Origin: Colocasia esculenta
Taxonomy: Eukaryota > Streptophyta > Magnoliopsida > Alismatales > Araceae
NCBI GenBank assembly: GCA_014218235.1
Contig: CM024755.1
Location: 76,926,631 to 76,990,630 of the forward strand
Direction: 5' to 3'
Length of the DNA: 64,000 bases
Under the pieces are notes generated by a model. That model ran no database searches. It saw only the letters and a program-made list of their open reading frames with translations, and was not told the origin of the DNA. This document shows, in pieces, positions 56,920 through 64,000 of the stretch (position 1 is the stretch's first letter; the number at the start of each line of letters is the position of its first letter). A program made the translations under genes and the position numbers.

Positions 56920-58656
56920 ATGTTGGACTGTGATTGGTGCCTGCTCAAAATTTTCAACTTTTAATCAGTAGCCAGCACTGCCAAGTATATGCAATATGTG
57001 CTTCCAAGGCAAACGTCATTTTCTAATGTTTCAGCGATCTGCCCGCGTTTGTCGGTGGTTGAATAGGAATAGGATACCTTAACAGTGGGAACTCCAAGAA
57101 GAACAATGTGCGTACCGACCTGGCGAGACCCGTCATCGAGCGTGGATCACGCTTCGTATACTGCACGATCAAGTCCCCAGAAAGACCTGCGAATCTTTAA
57201 TTTGCTATCACTTTCTAACGTTGTTCCACGTGTTCCCACGTACGTATCTCTTCTAGCTTCGTATTAATTCTAGAGAAATATTTTAGTATTTTTAAAATAA
57301 AAATTAAATAAGTTTATTAGTTAAAAATCTAATAAGATCTTTTTTCTCTTTCTTTTTTTAACTAATAAAATTACTTGAAAAATAATCAGCATCATCTTTA
57401 TCACTCTCCTCAGATATCACTAAATATTTCTCTCAATTTTATAGATTTGAAGATTATTTACAGAGATGAATGTGGAGAGACTTAATCATTCAACTACATA
57501 CGTATAATCCTTATATACCTAGAGGGAATTAGATGCGCCTCGTCTTAAAGAAGCAAAAGTGGAGTAACAACATGTGAAAGTTTATAAGTTTGGGTTTCCA
57601 TATTCTTCTTCCTTTTTTTTCCTTTTTCTTTGGGATCAAGAGTGATGGATTTTATTAAAGAGATTAATATCTTAGTTATTCCAGTATGACCCAATTAATT
57701 ATTTGATAGCGGGATAAGGCCTATTAACTAGCTAGTGGTTAACTAGGTAGATAGTAGGACTATTCACGGTTTGATTCGATTCGATTTGATTTGAATTTTT
57801 TTTTCTTCAAAAAATCGAATTGAACCGAACTGTGAGACAAACCGAATCAAAAATAAGAAAAAGTTAATTTTTAAGGAGGTTGTGTCCATGATCAATGGAG
57901 GCGCACTAATCACTGCATCACTGATTTTCTTGTGAAATATTATACTATTTATATTATATATACATATTTTCGGTTCATATCAATTTTATAGAGTGAAATC
58001 AAACTGAACTGTGAGGCCCTTCAAACCGAACCGAACCGAATCGGTCGGTTCGATTTGGTTTGGACCATTTAATGAACACCCCTAGTAGATAATGAGTTCA
58101 AAGATTTGATGGGACTGATTAGTCATCTTGGGGTACTTAACCCCACAACAACCACTCTTTTATTCGACTTGATAAAACTACACTAGCTTCTCTTACCTGC
58201 AAATCACAAAGAGAGTTAACCACAATTACATTGAAGAGGGTGATCTTAGATTTTTGGAAGGAGAGTTGAATAACTCATTTTGTGTGCTACGTATTTGCAA
58301 GACAGGAAAACGATCAGGAGTCTTAGGAAGATGTTCTCAAGAATAAATTTTTGATGCTTAAGTCAGAGTAGATAAGAGCAAATGGAATTAAGATCACTCT
58401 TCATGTGATAATTCAAATTTTTATAAAATCTCGATAAATAAAAAAATATTATCTCATGCAAGAAACTAAGTTGTAATTATCAGAGGAAATTTTATATATG
58501 TGAATAAAATAATATATTGCAACAAATGATAAAAATTGGGGCTAATTACATGCATTTGACTTAGTCAAACTCTAAAAGTTGATAAACCTGATGATATCGA
58601 TAATTTATTATCGCATGCTAATAACTCAAAAGTGCATTAAATAAAATATGATGATT
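56920..58656. repeat. Array unit U5, partial and chimeric
   Basis: The first ~900 bp (to about 57830) are nearly identical to U3 and U4. From there on, sequence is clearly more diverged, with an extra TGTGTCCATGATCAATGG piece and deletions in the hAT. The unit stops where the CACTA-like element begins. Confidence 0.9.
57755..58085. mobile_element. hAT-like fold-back element in U5, diverged
   Basis: Same position and ends as in U2-U4, but with several indels inside, consistent with an older branch of the array. Confidence 0.75.
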
Positions 58657-58887
58657 CACTAATAGAAAACAGGTTATTGGCAACCGTTGAGAGCTGCCGC
58701 CAAAAGTTAATAACCTGTCCCTAAAAGTTATTGGGGACGGCTTCCCAACTATCGCAAAGTCGTCCCCAATAAGCTCGTCGCCAATACAATGGCGACGACT
58801 GAAGAAAAGTCGTCTCTAATAAAATTATTAGGGACGGCTGACGAATTGTCCCCAATAATCTTATTGGGGACAATTGCTTCTACTAGT
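58657..58887. mobile_element. Small CACTA-like element
   Basis: Starts CACTAATAGAAAACAGG and ends TTCTACTAGT. The interior has inverted and direct copies of TTATTGGGGACG(A/G) and CGTCCCCAATAA, the subterminal repeats typical of CACTA transposons. It begins exactly inside the U5 sequence ATGATGATT. A 3-bp TSD could not be fixed because unit sequence does not resume on the right. Confidence 0.65.
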
Positions 58888-58984
58888 TATAGGTGCCCTG
58901 CAAGCCAATTCACATAAGTGATGGCACTTGTAATCATGTATAATTTCTTTTGGTAGTATTATAATGATATTTTCTCACTGTATA

Positions 58985-61104
58985 TGTAACGTTGTGGCCG
59001 TTCGGATCTGTGTTTATTGGTTCTGGCATGATGCTCTTGACCAAGAGGTGGTCATTGGGCCTTAGTCGTGGTCCCCGTGCGTTGTGTAGGTGTTATGGGC
59101 CGAAGGTTTTAGCCCAAACAGCTCACAGGTTCACTGGTTGTGAACGCGACAGGGTGAGGCATCACGTTCTTAACGTGACAGTCGCACGCGTCGCGTTCTC
59201 CGCACCACCTTTGGGATGCGTGGCATGAAGAGTTTTTAGAAGGCGATGGTTAGGTACGTCGCGTTCTTGTTTCCGGTTGGGATAAGTTTGGCCCTCCGGC
59301 CAAATAGAGCAGAAAGCTCTATTCGACCAGGGAGAGGGTTGCTGCGGCGATTTCCGGCGACGTTGGCTTGCGAGCTCGTGTTTTGACGTGGTTTTTGCGC
59401 GTAGAAGCTGCTCAGAGCGTGGAGAGCCCCGATTGAGCCTCGTTTTGTGAATTCTTCTTATTGGTAGGGACTTTCCTTGTTTTTATTGCATTATTTGATT
59501 GATTTGAAGCATGTTTAAGGTGTATCGATGTGTAGTTGTGTTTCTTGTATAATTTAATAGATTTTTAGAAGTTTGGCATGCATGGAAATGAGGTTTTGAG
59601 CTGGTTTCTGTGTGAAAACTGGAGTGTAGGGTTTTTGTCTGAGAAGGCGACGGATCGGGCTGTCGCGTTCAGGTCGCGACCCTTGGCCCCGTCGCGTTCT
59701 GGTTTGTAAACGCGGCTTGTCGAGCCGTCGCGTTCTTAACGCGACGGTAGACGCTGTCGCGTTCTGGTGTGTGATTGCGGTTAGTCGGGTTGTCGCGTTC
59801 TTATCGCGACAGTGGCCCCCGTCGCATTCTTCTGTTCGAAATGAGTAGTTGAGCCTAGGGCAATGATGGTCCTGTGTGGACCTAGCTTAGGTCGTTTTAA
59901 GGTATTTTAAGTTGTTCTCAGTTGATTAATGATTAGTAAAACATGTTTAGGTTAATGGAAAAATTGGTGGTTATTGACTGAGTAATGTTGTTGGTTACAT
60001 TAATTATGTTAAGTATGTTATAAAGGTTATGTGATTCATATGTGTGGTTATGTGCATTATGGTGCATTGCCATGGAGGCCATGAGATGGCCAATGACATG
60101 CAAAGTTATAATGTGGATTACGTGTTTAATAGTGTGTTATTACTTGGAGATCACGTAGTGACCAGTGACGAGCCGATTATGTTAAATGTGTTGTGATATA
60201 AGTTTTACCGGGGTGTTAAGTGATTGGTGTGGTTTGTGTGCTTGCCGAGTTTGGTGGTCTGGCGCCTATTCCGGAATGCCTCTCTAGTCGGATACCCTAG
60301 GTTTTGTGTGAGCCAGGCACGTTAGTGCTCGGGGTTGTCCCGGTACTGTGTGTACCGTCGAGGTTTGTGTCGTCTTTATGGACACCCTCACTCCTGTGTT
60401 TGAGTAGTACATCCGGCTGAGGGAAAGACGACTGGGGGCAACGACCTGTGTTTGTGGGTGTGCAGTCGCTTGTAGTGCGCTCGTGGTTGGGGGACGGACA
60501 CCAGTAGACATCACTGGTCCCCAACTAGTCCGGTTTTTCAGTGCCTCACTTTAGAGAGCTTAGGCCAGAGTCCCTAAAGGTACCAGACATGGGCCTGCAG
60601 TAGTGTGTGGTTTGCAGGTGTGGTGTTAGTTGGTCTCCACTGTTCTTTGGCTTTACTATGTGGTTGTGGAGCAGCAGTTGGACCTTTCATCCGTGACTAC
60701 GAGACTGAGAGGTAGTTTTTGTGCTGTGTTGTCTAGGTTGGATACTGGCGTCATGAACCAGTAGTCCGTTCCCGTGTGGTGGCGTCGTTCTTTCCGACTC
60801 GTGCTTTGCCAGTGGTTGTGGCTTGTAAGTGGTGACTTACCGGTTATGGTTTGACTCGCTGTGGTGTGCTTTGTAGGAGGTGCAGTTGTGTTGTGGTTTT
60901 GAGTGTGGTAGTGGTTTGTCGTGGTACCTCGTGCTTTTAGGTACCCGTACCATGTGTGGGTTGTTGGCTGTTGTGGCACGCATTGTGCTAGCCTTTTCAG
61001 GTGTTGAGGTGGAACTATGCTCCGTGGAGGCCGTGTTGTAGGACCTTCCACTTGCCGTGTTGTACTCTTTTAAAGGTGGCCTTCCGATGTGTTGTGGTTT
61101 TAGG
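58985..61104 (+). mobile_element. Truncated LTR of the same family as the 21915-24874 solo LTR
   Basis: Begins TGTAACGTTGTGGCC and follows the reverse complement of the solo LTR through the GTCGCGTT palindrome clusters (59140-59210, 59640-59830), the GGTACCCGAC-like region near 60290, and the GAACCAGTAGTCCGTTCCCG box (60756). Similarity ends about 61104; the last ~850 bp of the LTR are absent. Confidence 0.85.
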
Positions 61105-61109
61105 GTATA

Positions 61110-61283
61110 CTGGACTAGCTCTTGGCATTGTTTTTCCGCCAAGTTCACACTTGAATCACACACACCACACCAAGTACTAACACATCTACTTAGTGTTGTG
61201 ATTTTCAGAAGAATTTTGAAAAAGGTTAGAAAGTCCTATTCACCCCCCCTCTAGGACTGTGAATCTGCCATTTCGATCCAACA
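61110..61283 (+). repeat. U5 end of the SIRE-type LTR
   Basis: Contains AAAGTCCTATTCACCCCCCC, the usual sequence before the end of many plant Copia LTRs, and ends ATCCAACA immediately before the primer-binding site. Its 5' boundary is fused to the truncated Gypsy-type LTR. Confidence 0.7.
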
Positions 61284-61334
61284 AGTGGTATCAGAGTGAG
61301 GTCTTCTTAGAAGAATCAAAAGATTTGAGAAGAA

Positions 61335-62444
61335 ATGGCATCAGAAGGTCACAACTATGAAGGCCAATCAGTCTCAAGGCCACCATTCTTTGATGGTGAA
61401 GATTATCAATATTGGAAGATGAGAATGGAATGCTTCATCAGAGGTACAGACTACGACCTATGGCAGGTAATTGAACAAGGTGATTATGAAATAGTTGGAG
61501 CAACTTCCACCTCTACTGGTTTATCTATTGCTGATAAGAGAAATATGTCCCTAAATTATAAAGCAAAAAATTATCTTTGCTGTTCCTTATCTAAGAAAGA
61601 ATTCAATAGACTTTCGGCTTGTAAGACAGCAAAAGAAATGTGGGACAAATTACAGGTAACCTATGAAGGAACTGATAGAGTAAAGCAAACTAGAATAGAT
61701 ATACTAGTATCTTAATATGAGCAATTCAAAATGCTTCCAAGTGAAAATATAACACAAATGTACAACAGATTCTCAAATATAATTGTAGGATTAAGTGCCT
61801 TAGGGAAAAATCTAACCAGTGAAGAAACAGTTAGAAAGATATTAAGATCTCTAACAAATGTATGAACCCCTAAAGTCACTGCCATAGAGGAAGCCCATGA
61901 TCTCACTGAACTATCCATTGATAAATTAATAGGCTCTCTCATGGCACATGAAATAAATATGGAAAGATTTTCTGAAAGCTCTTCAAAGAAGAAAATTTTA
62001 AATGCTCTAAAGATTGCAGATTCTTCTTCATCTGAGGACTCCAAAGAGAAATCAGATGACAGTGATGATGAGGCTATGCTCTCAAGGAAATTACAAAGAA
62101 TTTTGGCTAAGAAGAAAAAGTTTGGCTCAAGAAAGTTCTTCAAGAAAGATAAAAAGAAAGAGCCAACCTGTTATGAGTGCAATCAGCCAGGACATTACAA
62201 ATATGAGTGTCCCAGACTCAAAAAGAAGGACCAAGCAGAAAAGTCAGAAAAGAAGAAGGGCAAAGAAAAGAGATTCAAAAAGTTCAAGAAGAAAGCTATG
62301 ACAGCAACATGGGATAATGAAGATATTACCAGCTCAGACTCCTCCAGCTCAGAATCTGAAAAAGAAGAAAAGGCAAATCTAGCCCTCATGGCAGGACTAG
62401 AACAGGGTCGAATGATGGCATCCAAATGGTATTTGGATAGTTGA
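61335..62444 (+). pseudogene. SIRE-type Copia gag and protease start
   Basis: Begins MASEGHNYEGQSVSRPPFFD with the YQYWKMRMECFIRGTDYDLW motif of SIRE-like gag. A long Lys/Glu/Ser-rich region follows, with one CCHC knuckle CYECNQPGHYKYEC (about 62170). Stops at 61713, 61863 and 62442; the last falls in the protease site WYLDS-CSRHMTG, where Gly is expected. Confidence 0.9.
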
Positions 62445-64000
62445 TGCTCAAGGCATATGACAGGTGATAGGAAACTTTTTACAAGCTTTAGAGAATAATC
62501 TGGTCAAGTTACTTATGGTGACAATGGAAGAGGAAAAGTGCTAGGGTGTAGAACTATTGGTCTAAAGAAAAGGATTTAATTGAAGATGTCATGTATGTAG
62601 AAGGTCTCAAGCACAACCTGATCAATATTAGTCAGTTATGTGATAAGGGTCATCTAGTAAGTTTTCAGAATGATAAGTGTGTAATTCTGAAGAATAACAA
62701 AAAGGTCTTTGAGGCACAAAGAATAAAGAATTTATACACATTACAACTGGCAGAATTGAAAGAAGCAAACCTTTGCTTGGCAACTACCAAAAGTGAAGAA
62801 TCTGATTTGTGGCACAGAAGACTTGGCCATGCAAGCACTTCAGTGATCAAGAAATTATTAAAGCATGATCTGGTTGAGGGTCTTCCCAAGATGAAAATAA
62901 AGAAGTCTGGAATTTGCTCAGCATGTGCAAAAGGTAAACAGACAAAAACCTCATTTCAGTCCAAGACAATTGTTACAACTTCCAAGCCCCTGGAATTGAT
63001 TCACATGGATTTATTTGGACCTATGAGGACAGTCAGCCTTGGAGGAAAGATCTATGGCTATGTATTAGTTGATGATTACTCAAGATATACTTGGGTGTCT
63101 TTTCTACAAGCCAAATCTGAAGCTTTTCAAGCCTTTCTGAAATTCAGCAAAATTGTTCAAAAGAATAAAAAATTTCAGATTACCAGTATCAGGTCTGATC
63201 ATGGAGGAGAATTCAAAAATGAAGAGTTTCTGGAATTTTGTTAAGAAAATGGAATTGAACACAATTTCTCAGCTCCCAGAACACCTCAACAAAATGGTGT
63301 AGCAGAAAGGAAGAACAGACTAGATATGGCCAGAACTATGCTAAATGAGTATAATCTACCAAAGTACTTCTGGGCAGAAGCAGTAAATACAGCTTGCTAC
63401 ATTATCAACAGATGTATGATCAGACCCATCCTGAAGAAGACTCCTTATGAATTATACAAGGATAAGAAGCCCAACATCAGTCATCTTCGACCTTTTGGCT
63501 GTAAGTGTTTTATCTTAAATAATGGTAAAGACAACCTAGGAAAATTAGATGCTAAAAGTGATGAAGGTTTTCTGTTAGGGTATATCTCAAAACCTAGAGG
63601 ATATATAGTGTTTAATAGAAGAACACTAAATATAGAACAAACTGTACATATTTTATTTGATGAAACTGACCCTTCTATCAAAAGAATAGAAGAAGAGGAA
63701 GATGGTGTTGATGATCTTTGCAAGGATCTTGAAAAGACTTCTCTTGAAGGAGAACAAAACAAAGATGAAGAATCAGAAGATCCCCCACTAGAAGATCTCC
63801 AACAACAAGAAGAAACACAAGAAGGACTACCTACAGAATTAAGGTACCACAGGAATCATCCTCAAGAAAATATCATAGGTAATCCCCAAGACAGGGTAAG
63901 AACAAGAAGTACGCAAATTCCAAGTGATTTCTCTGCATTAGTTTCACAAATTGAGCCTAAGACAATCAATGATGCACTGGGCGATGAATCTTGGATCCTT
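62445..64000 (+). pseudogene. SIRE-type Copia protease remainder and integrase, incomplete
   Basis: After a frame change near 62570 the reading gives YVEGLKHNLINISQLCDKGH, the GAG-pre-integrase WHRRLGHAS, the zinc motif CSACAKGK, and the integrase core HMDLFGPM, SIRSDHGGEF and TPQQNGVAERKN. It then enters an acidic linker and ends in NDALGDESWIL just before RT. A TAA at 63242-63244 interrupts the integrase. The window ends here. Confidence 0.9.

Larger units (their letters stand above)
58888..64000 (+). mobile_element. SIRE-type Copia retrotransposon, 5' part, cut by the window end
   Basis: Copia internal sequence starts after an LTR end CCATTTCGATCCAACA (61283) and a TGGTATCAGAGTGAGG primer-binding site (61286). 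Gag, protease and integrase follow on the + strand; RT would lie beyond the window. LTR-like DNA is seen at 58888-58984 (GTGCCCTGCAAGCCAATTC) and 61110-61283, separated by a Gypsy-type LTR. Coding regions have several stops. No 3' LTR or TSD can be tested. Confidence 0.8.

Noticed and set aside
50859..57267. Recurring 60-codon ORF (MGTPRRTMCVPTWRD) in U3, U4 and U5
   Set aside because: Repetition reflects the tandem array, not selection; U1 and U2 versions are broken and no family match is visible.

Overview
The window is nuclear DNA of a flowering plant: spliced genes with GT-AG introns, plant-only protein families and dense nested transposons. The sequence does not fix the species. Only three host-type coding loci are supported. 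(1) The last five exons of an EDM2-like chromatin gene (155-2484, +), whose last exon carries a one-base frame break. (2) A complete seven-exon RabGAP/TBC-domain gene (15608-31291, +), whose first intron is 12.46 kb long because it holds a full Copia element. (3) An intact, intronless retrocopy of the TFIIA gamma subunit (45856-46176, -).

Layout. 1-2484: EDM2-like 3' end. 2485-7900: intergenic DNA with a Gypsy LTR fragment, a promoter-like GC island, a Mutator-type MITE and an RTE-LINE relic. 7909-14769: a complete Mutator-like element (MULE) with about 265-bp TIRs and a perfect 9-bp target-site duplication (TSD). It carries a decayed mudrA transposase followed by a decayed plant mobile domain (PMD) gene, and ends about 840 bp upstream of the TBC start codon. 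15608-31291: TBC gene. Intron 1 contains a Copia element (16579-27313, TSD GTAAC), itself split by a TRIM (21150-21572, TSD GACGT) and a 2.96-kb solo LTR (21915-24874, TSD AACGT).

32656-58656: a tandem array of five copies (U1-U5) of a noncoding unit of about 3.1 kb. U1 is bloated to 15.5 kb by nested insertions: a 1.04-kb retroposon-like insert, a long-TIR fold-back MULE that contains a Tat-type Gypsy element with an antisense extra ORF, a 1.76-kb hAT element, the TFIIA-gamma retrocopy and three Mutator-type MITEs. U2-U5 share a hAT insertion that U1 lacks, and U3 and U4 are almost identical, so the array gives a relative chronology. 58657-64000: a small CACTA-like element, then a SIRE-type Copia element that runs off the window; its 5' LTR is fused to a truncated LTR of the same family as the solo LTR in the TBC intron.

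Most insertions were confirmed by matching TSDs, and many also by empty sites in paralogous array units. All autonomous-type transposons here carry stop codons or frameshifts, so present activity is not expected. The loci that look functional are the TBC gene, possibly EDM2, and possibly the TFIIA-gamma retrocopy.
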